A stretch of DNA of 64,000 nt from Listeria booriae (GTDB lineage Bacteria > Bacillota > Bacilli > Lactobacillales > Listeriaceae), in NCBI RefSeq assembly GCF_000766865.1, contig NZ_JNFA01000002.1, forward strand, positions 1 through 64,000, written 5' to 3'. Made by a program: the position numbers and the translations under genes. The notes beneath the pieces are model-generated. The model had not been told where the DNA came from, ran no database searches, and saw only the letters and a list, made by a program, of their open reading frames with translations. Shown here piece after piece: positions 28,035 through 37,516 of the stretch (positions are counted from its first letter, which is position 1; every line of letters starts with the position of its first letter).

Positions 28035-28523
28035 ATGGAACTAACTTGGTCACTCTACGATTTACAGAAAAGAGAAATGGTAAGCACTTTTCCGACGATG
28101 GAAGATATTTCAATGAGCGAACGTATCATGGAGCAGTTGCAAGAGAACGCTGATTCACGCTGGCAAATGGAACTTTTTCCGTTTGGGCTGGAGATTACGG
28201 AGGATTATATTCATTTTAATATTATTCTGGCTAATTTCTTGGATGTGCAGGTGCAGCAAATTGTGTTTACATTTAATATCACAGTTGGCGGCAGATCGCT
28301 TGGTACGGCTTATTTCGATGCGGGAAAAGATGATATCGGCATGATTGAGCCGGAAGCAGGGATTATTCAACGTTTTACATTTGATAACCCAGGATTTCGC
28401 ACGGGAACAACGGATGACTATGTTTTCAATGCAACGTATCGCTATGTCTATAAAGAAGAGACGCGCTGGCGGTTGTCGGAGCTTGAGTACATTGTAGACG
28501 GCAAGAAAATGCATCCGCTATAA
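28035..28523 (+). CDS. Hypothetical soluble protein, SLAP-like
   Basis: 162 residues from ATG 28035, eight bases after GGAGGT; the ATG at 28020 is part of that RBS. No signal peptide or TM. A beta-rich pattern with YIHFNIILANFLDVQVQQIVF and a C-terminal WRLSELEYIVDGKKM. The alternation resembles SLAP-type domains of Firmicutes, but the match is weak, so the function is left open. Probably cotranscribed with its neighbours. Confidence 0.65.
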   Translation: MELTWSLYDLQKREMVSTFPTMEDISMSERIMEQLQENADSRWQMELFPFGLEITEDYIHFNIILANFLDVQVQQIVFTFNITVGGRSLGTAYFDAGKDDIGMIEPEAGIIQRFTFDNPGFRTGTTDDYVFNATYRYVYKEETRWRLSELEYIVDGKKMHPL

Positions 28524-28569
28524 AACAAAAATACAGCTCCAAATGGAGAAAAGAATGAGGAGTTGTACA

Positions 28570-29376
28570 ATGAAAAAACAAGTAAGTGGCTTTATTATGT
28601 TATTTTTAGGCGCGACAATGTTGCCGAATTTGGGCAGTTTTTTATACACATGGGCGCAAGATGGCTCGGAATTTAAGCAGAGTTGGATATTGTGGCTAAC
28701 AATTATTTTGACGGTGCTTTTAGTGGCTTTCGGGGTATTACGATTAGTTGGAAAATCAATTCTTATCGTTGATTTGGTTATTTTGCTAGGCTTTGCTGTT
28801 TTTCAAGGTTGGATGTTATGGCAAAATCAGTTGGCGCCTTGGATTGATTCGGGCAAACTCGATGTATTGGACTATTCACGAATCGTAACGTTTATCGTTG
28901 CATTGGCAGGCATTGTGTCTCTTTTTGTTAAAAAACAAGAGGCGGCGGTTGTCGCGAATACAGAAGACTGGCAAAAGAAATGGCGCTGGGCAGGTGTATT
29001 TTTTGCATTGTTAGGGCTTGGAACGGCGATTACGCTTGCTGTCATCGTTTTATCAGGCAAAGAATTCTTCCTGACAACAACGTTTGACGCTTACTTAGGG
29101 ATTGGCATTGCGTTCTTCTTCTTGCTCGCCATCATCTTTGGCTTCAAACGCCCAAATGCTTTCATCACTGCACCATTACTCGGTTTATCATTCAATTTCC
29201 TGACCGAATATTTATGGCTCGACCAAATCCTTCGAAAAATCGGCACGCAAATCGGTTCGCAGTTAGGGCAAGACGAAACAACAATCGTCGCATTGAAACT
29301 CATCATTGGAACGCTAGGCATTTTTGCTAGTCTATTTTTAATTATCGCTACACAAAAAAAGAAATTCGAGTCCTGA
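28570..29376 (+). CDS. Polytopic membrane protein, unknown function
   Basis: 268 residues from ATG 28570 (MKKQVSGFIMLF), with GAGGAG upstream; the longer frame from 28543 lacks an RBS. About seven or eight hydrophobic segments; a short loop with DWQKKW separates the two halves. Not a recognised transporter. Its 3' end forms part of a terminator stem. Last of three small co-oriented genes. Confidence 0.7.
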   Translation: MKKQVSGFIMLFLGATMLPNLGSFLYTWAQDGSEFKQSWILWLTIILTVLLVAFGVLRLVGKSILIVDLVILLGFAVFQGWMLWQNQLAPWIDSGKLDVLDYSRIVTFIVALAGIVSLFVKKQEAAVVANTEDWQKKWRWAGVFFALLGLGTAITLAVIVLSGKEFFLTTTFDAYLGIGIAFFFLLAIIFGFKRPNAFITAPLLGLSFNFLTEYLWLDQILRKIGTQIGSQLGQDETTIVALKLIIGTLGIFASLFLIIATQKKKFES

Positions 29377-29399
29377 AATAAGGTCGAATTTCTTTTTTT
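29361..29399 (+). terminator. Terminator overlapping the end of the membrane protein gene
   Basis: GAAATTCGA (29361-29369) pairs with TCGAATTTC (29384-29392), then seven T's. The stop codon lies in the loop. Confidence 0.85.
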
Positions 29400-29607
29400 A
29401 CCATTTTTTCCGTAATAACAAGACAATGGCTGCGATGATAAGGATTCCGCCGATAATAATTGTCCAAACTGGGAACGTATCACCGGTGCTTGGCAGTGCG
29501 TTCATATCTACCGCATTAACCACACGCAATGAACCGAATTTCCAAAAAACAGCCCATGCAACAAAAAGCACTGTAAATCCAAGAAGTATTTTCTGAAAAA
29601 ATTTCAT
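29398..29607 (-). CDS. Miniature LPXTG cell-wall protein (69 aa)
   Basis: The 69 residues comprise almost only sorting signals: a basic N-terminus and hydrophobic segment (about 1-24), a possible cleavage point after VNA, the sortase motif LPSTG (residues 39-43), a membrane helix and the tail RKKW. If both cleavages occur, the anchored remnant would be only about eight residues. A good RBS (GGGAGGATACATA) and a near-consensus promoter argue that it is expressed. It lies divergent to glmS; in L. monocytogenes, as I recall, a full-size LPXTG protein (lmo0725) is near glmS, so this could be a deletion remnant of such a gene. A small surface peptide or signal is the alternative. Confidence 0.7.
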   Translation of the reverse strand: MKFFQKILLGFTVLFVAWAVFWKFGSLRVVNAVDMNALPSTGDTFPVWTIIIGGILIIAAIVLLLRKKW

Positions 29608-29684
29608 TATGTATCCTCCCTTTTTTCATCATTCTAAATAGTCCTTAAAATCCCCGCGACGCAAGGGACGAACCTCTCTTATTC

Positions 29685-29713
29685 ATTATCAAGGATAATA
29701 ACTTTTTTGTCAA
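29685..29713 (-). promoter_or_regulatory. Promoter of mini-LPXTG gene
   Basis: On the minus strand TTGACA (29713-29708), 17-bp spacer, GATAAT (29690-29685). It lies back-to-back with the glmS promoter. Confidence 0.7.
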
Positions 29714-29718
29714 CAGGT

Positions 29719-29740
29719 ATACCAATTTTGTGATTGGTAT
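29719..29740. promoter_or_regulatory. Palindromic operator candidate between divergent promoters
   Basis: ATACCAAT (29719-29726) and ATTGGTAT (29733-29740) form a perfect 8-bp inverted repeat around TTTGTG. It sits between the mini-LPXTG and glmS -35 boxes, placed to control both. The cognate regulator is unknown. Confidence 0.55.
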
Positions 29741-29752
29741 TGTATATGGGGC

Positions 29753-29782
29753 TTGACGAACTATACAACTATGATGTATGAT
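29753..29782 (+). promoter_or_regulatory. glmS promoter
   Basis: TTGACG (29753-29758), 18-bp spacer, TATGAT (29777-29782). Transcription would begin about 45 nt before the ribozyme. Confidence 0.75.
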
Positions 29783-29832
29783 AATTTTGTTTCCTAGAAA
29801 AAAAGTGTGGAAGGAGGATAGTGACAACTAAA

Positions 29833-29985
29833 TAGAAGCGCCAGAACTAAGTATTGCTTAGTTGACGAGGAAGGGATTAATCGAAAATTCGGCGGGAGTC
29901 CCTCGGTTGTACATGCAATCGTAATGCCTTTGCTACAAACCATTAGGGTGACCTAGTGAACAGAGTGGAAAGGAACATGTTTTTA
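29833..29985 (+). ncRNA. glmS ribozyme/riboswitch
   Basis: The glmS self-cleaving ribozyme is recognisable by the cleavage-site segment AAGCGCCAGAACTAAG, the stem-loop GTTGACGAGGA, the GGCGGGAGTCCCTCGG core, and the 3' pairing segments CCATTAGGGTGACC and GAACAGAGTGGAAAGGAACATG. Cleavage is expected just 5' of GCGCC (about 29838). Glucosamine-6-phosphate acts as cofactor; cleavage destabilises the glmS mRNA. End points are approximate. Confidence 0.93.
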
Positions 29986-30001
29986 ACCCCCATGGAAACG
30001 T

Positions 30002-30040
30002 AAAAAGGAAATACAGGCAACGGGATAGTCTGTCCTTTTT
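30002..30040 (+). other. Terminator-like hairpin between ribozyme and glmS
   Basis: AAAAAGGA (30002-30009) pairs with TCCTTTTT (30033-30040), with an inner CAG/CTG. The right arm ends in a T-run, so it looks like an intrinsic terminator or attenuator inside the glmS leader, 64 nt before the start codon. Confidence 0.55.
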
Positions 30041-30103
30041 CAAGAAAATAGAGGGCTTGTACAGTAGAAGTCTGCCCTCATAACCAATGGAGGATGTATA
30101 TTT

Positions 30104-31912
30104 ATGTGTGGAATTGTAGGATTTATTGGAACGAAGAATGCGAAAGAAGTTTTATTAAATGGATTAGAGAAGTTAGAATATCGTGGCTATGACTCAGCCG
30201 GGATTGCCCTTAAGTCTCAGGATAGCGTACTTGTCGCTAAAGAAAAGGGTCGGATTGCCGACTTACGCGAAGAAGTACCAGCTGATGCTTTTGGAGAAAT
30301 TGGTATTGGACATACACGTTGGGCGACGCATGGTAAGCCAAGTCACGCCAACGCGCATCCACATCAAAGCAAATCAGGTCGTTACACGATTGTTCATAAC
30401 GGCGTCATTGAGAACTATTCCTTACTAACAGATGAGTATTTGGCGGATGTAGGTTTTGCTAGCGATACAGACACTGAAGTTATTGTTTTGCTTATCGAAT
30501 TATTTGCGAGTCAAGGCCTAACAACAAAACAAGCCTTCACAAAAACGCTAAGCCTGCTTCACGGTTCTTATGCGATCTGTCTGATTGATAACCAAGACAA
30601 CGAAACGCTCTACGCAGCGAAAAATAAAAGTCCACTTCTTATCGGAACTGGTAAAGATTTCAATGTTATTGCTAGTGACGCGATGGCTGTTATTCGCGAA
30701 ACAAACCAGTTCATCGAAATCATGGACGAAGAAATCGTTATCGTAAAACGCGACGGTGTAACGATCGAAACACTAGATGGCGAAGAAGTAACACGTGAAG
30801 CTTACACAGCGACACTAGACGCATCAGACATCGAGAAGGGCACATACCCTCACTACATGTTAAAAGAAACGGACGAGCAACCAGCCGTTATCCGTAAAAT
30901 TATTCAAGCGTATCAAAACGAAGAAGGCGAAATCACCGTTGACGGAACCATTGTTAACGAAGTATTGGCCTCCGATCGCATCCATATCGTTGCATGCGGT
31001 ACAAGCTATCACGCTGGCCTTGTCGGTAAGAACCTTATCGAAAAATTAGCCCAGATTCCAGTAGAAGTTCATGTTTCCAGCGAATTTGGCTACAACATGC
31101 CACTTCTTTCTGAAAAACCGTTGTTCATCTTCATTACGCAAAGTGGTGAAACAGCAGATAGCCGCCAAGTTTTGGTGAAAGTAAAAGAAATGGGCTACCG
31201 CTCATTAACTATCACAAACGTACCAGGTTCAACGCTTGATCGCGAAGCAGACCATACGATGCATTTGCACGCAGGTCCAGAAATCGCCGTAGCATCAACA
31301 AAAGCCTATACTGCTCAAATTGCTGCCCTATCTATCTTAGCGACCGTTGTAGGCCGTGCTAAGGGCTTAGAAACAGCAAAACAATTCGACTTAGCTGTAG
31401 AACTAGGTATCGTCGCTAATGCGATGGAGACGCTTGTAGATAGCAAAGAAATCATCGAACACATTGCTGGCGAATATTTAGCAACAACACGCAACGCTTT
31501 CTTCCTTGGCCGTCATATCGATTATTTCGTAGCGATGGAAGCAGCGCTAAAACTAAAAGAAATTTCCTACATCCAAGCAGAAGGTTTTGCAAGTGGGGAA
31601 TTGAAACACGGAACGATTGCACTGATTGAAGAAGGTACACCAGTTCTAGCTTTGATTACGCAAGAGAGCATCAATTGGAATATCCGCGGTAACGTCAAAG
31701 AAGTACTAGCCCGTGGCGCCAATGCCTGCATTCTAGCGATGGAAGGCGTGAACCAACCAGGAGATCAGTTCGTGATTCCGAAAGTGCATGAGCTACTAAC
31801 ACCGCTTGCCAGTGTCGTGCCATGCCAATTACTAGCGTATTACGCAGCACTTCACCGCGGTTGCGATGTCGACAAACCACGTAACTTAGCGAAAAGTGTG
31901 ACAGTAGAATAA
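30104..31912 (+). CDS. glmS: Glutamine-fructose-6-phosphate aminotransferase GlmS
   Basis: 602 residues, full length. It makes glucosamine-6-phosphate from fructose-6-phosphate and glutamine, the first step to UDP-GlcNAc. The N-terminal MCGIVGFIG gives the nucleophile Cys after Met removal (GATase domain, to about 240). Two SIS domains follow ([18 protein letters not shown]), and the C-terminus ends [11 protein letters not shown] as usual. RBS GGAGGATG. Feedback is by the ribozyme in its leader. The product feeds GlmM, encoded about 7 kb upstream. Confidence 0.97.
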   Translation: MCGIVGFIGTKNAKEVLLNGLEKLEYRGYDSAGIALKSQDSVLVAKEKGRIADLREEVPADAFGEIGIGHTRWATHGKPSHANAHPHQSKSGRYTIVHNGVIENYSLLTDEYLADVGFASDTDTEVIVLLIELFASQGLTTKQAFTKTLSLLHGSYAICLIDNQDNETLYAAKNKSPLLIGTGKDFNVIASDAMAVIRETNQFIEIMDEEIVIVKRDGVTIETLDGEEVTREAYTATLDASDIEKGTYPHYMLKETDEQPAVIRKIIQAYQNEEGEITVDGTIVNEVLASDRIHIVACGTSYHAGLVGKNLIEKLAQIPVEVHVSSEFGYNMPLLSEKPLFIFITQSGETADSRQVLVKVKEMGYRSLTITNVPGSTLDREADHTMHLHAGPEIAVASTKAYTAQIAALSILATVVGRAKGLETAKQFDLAVELGIVANAMETLVDSKEIIEHIAGEYLATTRNAFFLGRHIDYFVAMEAALKLKEISYIQAEGFASGELKHGTIALIEEGTPVLALITQESINWNIRGNVKEVLARGANACILAMEGVNQPGDQFVIPKVHELLTPLASVVPCQLLAYYAALHRGCDVDKPRNLAKSVTVE

Positions 31913-31964
31913 AAAATAAGGATGTAGAGATTGTATCTAAGTACAACTTCTACATCCTTATTTT
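31913..31964. terminator. Bidirectional terminator glmS / dltD
   Basis: AAAATAAGGATGTAGA (31913-31928) pairs perfectly over 16 bp with TCTACATCCTTATTTT (31949-31964), with an inner TTGTA/TACAA. The right arm overlaps the dltD stop. Confidence 0.93.
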
Positions 31965-33234
31965 ATTTATCTTCTTCCTTTTTGGGAGGGAGAGCTTTTT
32001 TGATGTAATACTGTTTTGGCGTTTTGTGATAGGTTGGTTTCGTTTTGTCCTTCATGAAGGCATCGATTTCTTTGTCGATGGCTACCCAACCGCGCCAAGA
32101 TAAGTGAATTGTATCTTCTAAGAAGTAAGGCGTGTCGCTATAACGAGACATATCGTAATAATGGAAGCCTTGTTTCTTCACTTGTTCACCCGATTTATCA
32201 TAGTAAAGCTGTAACTTCTCTCTAGATGCACCGATGTAATCATACCAAGCCCCATTGACAGGGGGATTAATGAATAACACATCAGCCCCAACGGATTTAA
32301 AAGCATCCATGACAAGCTGCAAATCATCATATTCTGGCGATTCATCATAACTTAAGTTTGTACGACTATTTTGTAATTGATTAATCGTCGGCTCGATTTT
32401 CTTCTTATAATAAGAATCTTTAATGAAAAATGGATTGTCGCCAACTTTTGATTCACCATATTCTGCTGCCAAGTTGTCTAATTCTGTGTAGTTCAACGTT
32501 TCTGGCAAATCTTTTTGCTGTTTATCTACTTTGTCTTGGCGCGAGCCTTCAATCACTTTCGATTCCAAATCATCTTTTCTTTGTAAAACTTTCATCTCGG
32601 CCTCAGCAGCAAGTTTTGTAAACATGCTGACATCCGTTTTAGGACCAGGAGACGCGATGTTTTCTAGTAATGTCGCTAATGTCGTATTGTTTTGCACGAC
32701 TTTATAACTTAGCAAACGTTTGGCTGCGTAGCGCCTTTCAGGTGTTGGTGGCTCATCAGTCATGGCGAATTTGTAAGCTTGCAGAGGTGAGAAGTTCCCA
32801 CCGAAATGCCCGTCATCAACACCAGCTGGTTGGAACCATTGCGGTGATAGGACGAAAACGACTTTCTTGCCTTTTAACTCATTGCCCATCGCTTTAATAT
32901 CTAAGTAATGCGATAATGATTGCGTTCCAGGGCGACCAATCAGAAATGGCGTATAGCCACGCTTATATTTCTCTGCAAAAACATTCGGATGAAACGGATC
33001 CACACGAGAAAGTTCCGATGACCCGAAAATAGGTAAGTACGTTTTGTCTGTCGTCAACATTTTTTGTTGAATGGCAACACCTTGAACGACAGTTGGACTC
33101 ATAGAAGTAGCGCTTTTTTTGACTGTGCCGTTTGAAACACCGCCAAAAAGGCTGCTTGGGCCAAAGAGGATGAATAAGAACACAGCCCCTGCAATAAGCA
33201 AAGGCCCAAATGTCATCCAAAGTTTCTTTTTCAT
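31963..33234 (-). CDS. dltD: Teichoic acid D-alanylation protein DltD
   Basis: 423 residues. One N-terminal membrane helix (about 8-27) and an extracytoplasmic SGNH-hydrolase-like domain: the nucleophile Ser is in [15 protein letters not shown], and the late [10 protein letters not shown] carries the Asp/His pair. It completes transfer of D-Ala to lipoteichoic acid outside the membrane. The ATG overlaps the dltC stop. Last gene of the dlt operon (lmo0971). Confidence 0.96.
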   Translation of the reverse strand: MKKKLWMTFGPLLIAGAVFLFILFGPSSLFGGVSNGTVKKSATSMSPTVVQGVAIQQKMLTTDKTYLPIFGSSELSRVDPFHPNVFAEKYKRGYTPFLIGRPGTQSLSHYLDIKAMGNELKGKKVVFVLSPQWFQPAGVDDGHFGGNFSPLQAYKFAMTDEPPTPERRYAAKRLLSYKVVQNNTTLATLLENIASPGPKTDVSMFTKLAAEAEMKVLQRKDDLESKVIEGSRQDKVDKQQKDLPETLNYTELDNLAAEYGESKVGDNPFFIKDSYYKKKIEPTINQLQNSRTNLSYDESPEYDDLQLVMDAFKSVGADVLFINPPVNGAWYDYIGASREKLQLYYDKSGEQVKKQGFHYYDMSRYSDTPYFLEDTIHLSWRGWVAIDKEIDAFMKDKTKPTYHKTPKQYYIKKALPPKKEEDK

Positions 33235-33467
33235 TTTAATGCCTCAAGTTGTGCAATGATTTGTTCTGGAGTTGCCCAGTCATCGCGATCAAATTCAGAT
33301 ACAGGCACTGTAATGCCTAAGCGTGATTCTACTTCTATTAATAATTGCACGGTTGCCATCGAATCTAAAAGTCCTTCATCAAATAGTTGAACAGAAGTGT
33401 TTTCCACAACTTCCTCAGATTCTGTAATCTCTTCTAAAATTTCTAATACCTCGTCACGAAATGCCAT
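33231..33467 (-). CDS. dltC: D-alanyl carrier protein DltC
   Basis: 78 residues, an acyl-carrier-type protein. The phosphopantetheine attachment motif LLDSMATVQ gives Ser36. It accepts D-Ala from DltA and presents it to DltB. RBS and start lie 26 bp after dltB, and the stop overlaps dltD. Confidence 0.97.
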   Translation of the reverse strand: MAFRDEVLEILEEITESEEVVENTSVQLFDEGLLDSMATVQLLIEVESRLGITVPVSEFDRDDWATPEQIIAQLEALK

Positions 33468-33493
33468 TTTTATTTACCACCTTATCATATTAT

Positions 33494-34672
33494 TTAAAAA
33501 CTAATTTTGTCTAGAATACCTGAGAAAATCAGGAAGCCAAAGCAGACGAATTGGAATGTAATAAAGATACCAATCACGTTTGTGACTTTATTTTTAGGAT
33601 AAAATTTCTTTTTCTTATTCCAACGTTCAAACAGGTCAAATCCGACGATGAGTGTCGCTTGATAAATCCCATAAACGATGTAATACCAATGAAGTCCGTG
33701 CCACATTCCCATAATAATGAAATTCACAAAATAGGCAATGTAAGCAACTGTAAACTTGCTTTTGAAAAACTTCTTCTTTGTCATCCAGAAAACCAGACGC
33801 ATAAAGATGAAATCGCGGAACCAGAAAGACAATGTCATGTGCCAACGATTCCAGAACTCTTTAATATTACGGCTTGCGAATGGCTTGTTAAAGTTCATCG
33901 GCGTCTGCACACCCATCAAATAACTAACCCCAACCGCAAAAGCACTATAGCCCGCAAAGTCAAAGAATAAATACATGCTGTATGCATACATATAACCAAC
34001 CAGACTCCAGCCAAATTGCACATGATGTTCTAAATTATACGTAAGCCCAGTAATCACGTTATTTTGAACGAGATAAGCAATGATGAATTTATATAGAAAC
34101 CCTAGGAAAATCAGGAAAATACCACGATTCAGTAAGGTTGCATATTTGTCAGGATCAAGCGGTGTGTCTGTATCTTTTTTAAAGCGACGGAAGCGATCGA
34201 TTGGGCCCGAAGAAAGCGTTGGGAAAAATAGCAAGAAATTAATGAAATCCCAAGAATTCAACTCTTTAATGAGGCCATCACGCGTTTCCATAATCATTTG
34301 TGTTGCTTTAAAAGTTAAGTACGAAATACCGAGAAAGCCAAGCATTGTCGTGTGTTCAGCCAGTAACGGTTGAACTTTGACGATAAATAACGGAAGAATA
34401 GAAAGAATAACGGCAAGTACGAAAATACCTCCATGGTTATGCTTCTGCCGATAATTAAAGTACAGTCTTACAAGCGCTAACTGCCAAAATACGAAAACAA
34501 TGAGGGCAATCGCTTGGACTGGACTGCTGGCAAACATCATGTAAATAAAGACTAGCGTTACAAAAGCATTGTAAACAGGTAATCTTTTACCGAGTAAACC
34601 AGCAATCACAATCGGTATTAAAAAGGCGAACAATACTGCAAAATAGAGTATTGATCCGTATGGCGTTGTCAT
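33494..34672 (-). CDS. dltB: D-alanyl transfer membrane protein DltB
   Basis: 392 residues, MBOAT-family membrane O-acyltransferase with about ten or more hydrophobic segments. The motifs RNIKEFWNRWHMTLSFWFRD and MGMWHGLHWYY contain the conserved MBOAT histidines. It moves D-Ala from DltC across the membrane. Start overlaps the dltA stop (ATGA). Confidence 0.96.
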   Translation of the reverse strand: MTTPYGSILYFAVLFAFLIPIVIAGLLGKRLPVYNAFVTLVFIYMMFASSPVQAIALIVFVFWQLALVRLYFNYRQKHNHGGIFVLAVILSILPLFIVKVQPLLAEHTTMLGFLGISYLTFKATQMIMETRDGLIKELNSWDFINFLLFFPTLSSGPIDRFRRFKKDTDTPLDPDKYATLLNRGIFLIFLGFLYKFIIAYLVQNNVITGLTYNLEHHVQFGWSLVGYMYAYSMYLFFDFAGYSAFAVGVSYLMGVQTPMNFNKPFASRNIKEFWNRWHMTLSFWFRDFIFMRLVFWMTKKKFFKSKFTVAYIAYFVNFIIMGMWHGLHWYYIVYGIYQATLIVGFDLFERWNKKKKFYPKNKVTNVIGIFITFQFVCFGFLIFSGILDKISF

Positions 34673-36207
34673 GTGTTCACCTCACTGGAAAGCTGCTTGC
34701 GGTCAATTTTGCCATTCATCGTTAGTGGGAATTCCGTTTTGTATACCCATTTGCGTGGAATCATGTAGCTTGGCATCGATTCTGCTAACTCTTTTTTGAT
34801 AGCGGCACTTAGTTTGTACTCTTTTTCAAAATCATGGTCAGAAGGAACGACGAAGGCTACTAAACTATCAACTTTTCCTTCGCGTGTCTTTGGAACGACA
34901 ATGCAAGAGCGGATGTAGCTTACTTCTTTCAAGTTATTCTCAATATCTTCAAGCTCGATTCGGTAACCGTGGAGTTTGATTTGGAAATCGAGTCTTCCTT
35001 GGAAGAACAGCATTCCGTCGATGATAACACCGCAATCTCCGGTTTTGTAAGCTTGGAATAAGTCATCGGCGTAAAACACAGCCGTTGTTTTTTCAGGTTC
35101 ATTCAGATAGCCTTTAGAAACACTAGGTCCGATTAAAACGATCTCGCCTTTCTCGCCCTCAGGAAGGAGCAGGCCATCTTCGTCCATAATCGCAAGCTTC
35201 GTGTCAGGCTTAATGCGGCCGAGTGGCAAGCTTGGATACGTATCAATGTTCGTTTCGTCAATTACAACGTTCGTCACGGCAACCGTTGCCTCAGTAGGGC
35301 CATACGTATTATAAACCGTCGCATTCGGAAACCTCGTCGTAAGCGCACGAGCCGTTTCTTTCGTCAAAACTTCACCACAGAACAAGAAATGCGTAATGCT
35401 CGGGTTTGTCTCGCCATTAAAGTTCGCATCCATCAAGCAAATGTCCACAAAAGAGGGCGTTGAGACCCAAACATTAATACCAAGTGTCGGGATTGTTTCA
35501 TACAAACTCTTTAAGTTCGCACTCACCGTCTTATCCAGCGGCACAAGCGTTCCACCAGCAAGTAAACAAGGATAAAGATCCATTACCGATAAATCAAACG
35601 AATATGGCGCTTGGTTCAAGAAACGCGCGCCTTCATGAATCCCGAAATCTTGCAAGATCCAATTCGTAAAGCTGACTAAGTTATTATGACTAATCTGCAC
35701 ACCTTTTGGCACGCCGGTACTTCCAGATGTGAAAATAATGTAGTAATTCTGATCTGCTGTCACACATTGGGAGGGCGCGGGTTCATGTCCGCGATAGTTA
35801 TTAATCACAGCCTGCAGTTCTTCTGGCGCTAGAACACCCACACCAGCTGTCATGGCGTCTTCTTCAAGCACTTCTGTGCAAAGAATCAGCTCTGGCTGCG
35901 CAACTTCTGTAATCTGCTTAATCCGATCTGCCGGCATGGAAAGATCAATTGGCACATACGCACGACCAGCTTTAGAACACGCTACGAAGGCAACGATTTG
36001 CTGTGCTTGCATGTGACCATAAACTAAAACAGGGGCATCACTCTTTAATTCCTTCATTAAAAAAGTGGCTAATGCGTCCGATTGCTCTTTCAATTCTTTG
36101 TAAGATAGTTGTTCACCTTGGTAGTCATAGCAGGAGTTATTCGGTGTCTTGGCTGCCCATTCATCAATCCGTTCATTGATAGAAGTTGTAAAAAAAGATA
36201 CACTCAT
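34669..36207 (-). CDS. dltA: D-alanine:carrier protein ligase DltA
   Basis: 512 residues, an adenylating enzyme of the ANL superfamily. It activates D-Ala with ATP and loads it on DltC. Core motifs: IIFTSGSTGVPKGVQ (P-loop, near residue 150), YNTYGPTEATVAVTNV, YKTGDCG and the C-terminal MNGKIDRKQL with the catalytic Lys. RBS AGAAGAGGCG. Follows dltX by about 20 bp. Confidence 0.97.
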   Translation of the reverse strand: MSVSFFTTSINERIDEWAAKTPNNSCYDYQGEQLSYKELKEQSDALATFLMKELKSDAPVLVYGHMQAQQIVAFVACSKAGRAYVPIDLSMPADRIKQITEVAQPELILCTEVLEEDAMTAGVGVLAPEELQAVINNYRGHEPAPSQCVTADQNYYIIFTSGSTGVPKGVQISHNNLVSFTNWILQDFGIHEGARFLNQAPYSFDLSVMDLYPCLLAGGTLVPLDKTVSANLKSLYETIPTLGINVWVSTPSFVDICLMDANFNGETNPSITHFLFCGEVLTKETARALTTRFPNATVYNTYGPTEATVAVTNVVIDETNIDTYPSLPLGRIKPDTKLAIMDEDGLLLPEGEKGEIVLIGPSVSKGYLNEPEKTTAVFYADDLFQAYKTGDCGVIIDGMLFFQGRLDFQIKLHGYRIELEDIENNLKEVSYIRSCIVVPKTREGKVDSLVAFVVPSDHDFEKEYKLSAAIKKELAESMPSYMIPRKWVYKTEFPLTMNGKIDRKQLSSEVNT

Positions 36208-36228
36208 TCATAATCGCCTCTTCTCTTT

Positions 36229-36375
36229 CTAAAATTCGTTGTAAATAAAGGTCGTGTCATTCGGATTCTTAAAGCCGTAAAACCATAGTAATCCGAGTAG
36301 AATCATTAAGTAAAATAATGTTTTCCAAATAAAGATCGCTGTTGGATGAAACATCGCTGCTTTTAATTTTTTCAT
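36229..36375 (-). CDS. dltX: DltX, small D-alanylation membrane protein
   Basis: A 48-residue ORF, too short for usual cut-offs, read on the minus strand from ATG 36375-36373 to TAG at 36231-36229. It has one membrane helix (about residues 13-33) and ends in FIYNEF, matching the conserved C-terminal motif of DltX. GAGGTG lies about nine bases before the ATG. DltX heads dlt operons of many Firmicutes, binds the DltB/D machinery, and its C-terminal Tyr-containing tail carries D-Ala transiently in recent models. Order dltXABCD is thus complete here. Confidence 0.92.
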   Translation of the reverse strand: MKKLKAAMFHPTAIFIWKTLFYLMILLGLLWFYGFKNPNDTTFIYNEF

Positions 36376-36843
36376 GTCGGGCATCACCTCTTATATTTCT
36401 TTCGTGTTACAAATATTAAGAACAAGTTTCTTGTATTTATATAATGTAACGCATTTGCGATAAAAAGTCCAATTACATTTTTGTAAGGTTATGTAAGGGA
36501 AGCGAGAATGGACGAAGAATTTCACTTTTTCGGTATAATTTTTGTGGAAAAAAACATATTTTTGCATCGATCTGTGCGACAAAACAATATTTTGAGGGTG
36601 GGAAGGAACAATTTATGTTGTGCTCAAGTATTTTAGGCGGGAAAATATGAACTTTTTGTGAATTTTTTTTATGAGGCAAAAATCGTTAAAAAAGCGCGAA
36701 AACCGGCTATTTTGGAAATAAAAGGGTGAATTGTGTCGGAGTGTGACGTGGATTGGAAGGGAAATGAGGAAGTTGCTAGGCGAATCGTTGAAAGTTCTAT
36801 ATAATAGAGAGAGTATGATATTTCTTGAGGGGAGCGGGGATAG
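36376..36843. promoter_or_regulatory. dltX-rpiA divergent intergenic region
   Basis: 468 bp without a gene. On the minus strand the probable dlt promoter is TTGGAC (36472-36467), 17-bp spacer, TTACAT (36449-36444). Abutting its -35 is the perfect palindrome TTACATTTTTGTAA (36473-36486), with a further TGTAAG half at 36492-36497. This spacing matches boxes used by VirR/GraR/BceR-class response regulators, and VirR is known to control dlt in L. monocytogenes. On the plus strand, TATATAAT at about 36800-36807 is the likely rpiA -10. The middle (36500-36750) shows nothing recognisable. Confidence 0.6.
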
Positions 36844-37515
36844 ATGAATAGTAAGCAAATTGCTGGAGAAAAAGCATGTGAGTTTATTGAAGATGGGATG
36901 GTTGTAGGGTTAGGAACTGGTTCTACGGCGTATTACATGATTCAGAAATTGGGTGATCGTGTTGCAGAGGGGCTACAAGTTACTGGTGTTGTCACTTCGA
37001 AAGCTACAGAGAAATTAGCGAAAGAACGCAATATTCCGTTGATGGACTTAAATGATGTTGGCGAAATCGATCTAACCATTGATGGCGCGGATGAAGTAGA
37101 TGGGTCGTATCGCGGAATTAAAGGCGGAGGCGGCGCATTATTATTCGAAAAACTAGTGGCTCATGCTTCCAAGAAAAGTATTTGGGTTGTTGGGGAAGAC
37201 AAGGTCGTTGAAACATTGGGTGCTTTTCCTTTGCCGGTTGAAGTCGTGCCATTTGGTTATAAACAAGTGGAGCGCCAGCTAGAAGAACGTGGCTACAATC
37301 CAGAACTGCGTCATTTCGAAGATGGCAGCATTTATTTAACGGATAGCCAAAACTATATTTTAGATTTACATATACAAGCGATTGAAAATCCGGAAGAGTT
37401 GAACGATTGGTTGAATAACTTGCCAGGTGTTGTGGAAAATGGCTTATTCTTAAATTATGCTTCTTCTATTGTTATCGGCTATTCTGACGGACATGCCGAG
37501 GTTCGGGAAAAATAA
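36844..37515 (+). CDS. rpiA: Ribose-5-phosphate isomerase A
   Basis: 223 residues, full length. It interconverts ribose-5-phosphate and ribulose-5-phosphate. Family motifs: GLGTGSTAYY, TIDGADEVD and IKGGGGALLFEK. RBS GAGGGGAG; divergent from dlt (lmo0975 position). Ends in a terminator shared with the convergent GNAT gene. Confidence 0.96.
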   Translation: MNSKQIAGEKACEFIEDGMVVGLGTGSTAYYMIQKLGDRVAEGLQVTGVVTSKATEKLAKERNIPLMDLNDVGEIDLTIDGADEVDGSYRGIKGGGGALLFEKLVAHASKKSIWVVGEDKVVETLGAFPLPVEVVPFGYKQVERQLEERGYNPELRHFEDGSIYLTDSQNYILDLHIQAIENPEELNDWLNNLPGVVENGLFLNYASSIVIGYSDGHAEVREK

Positions 37516-37516
37516 A

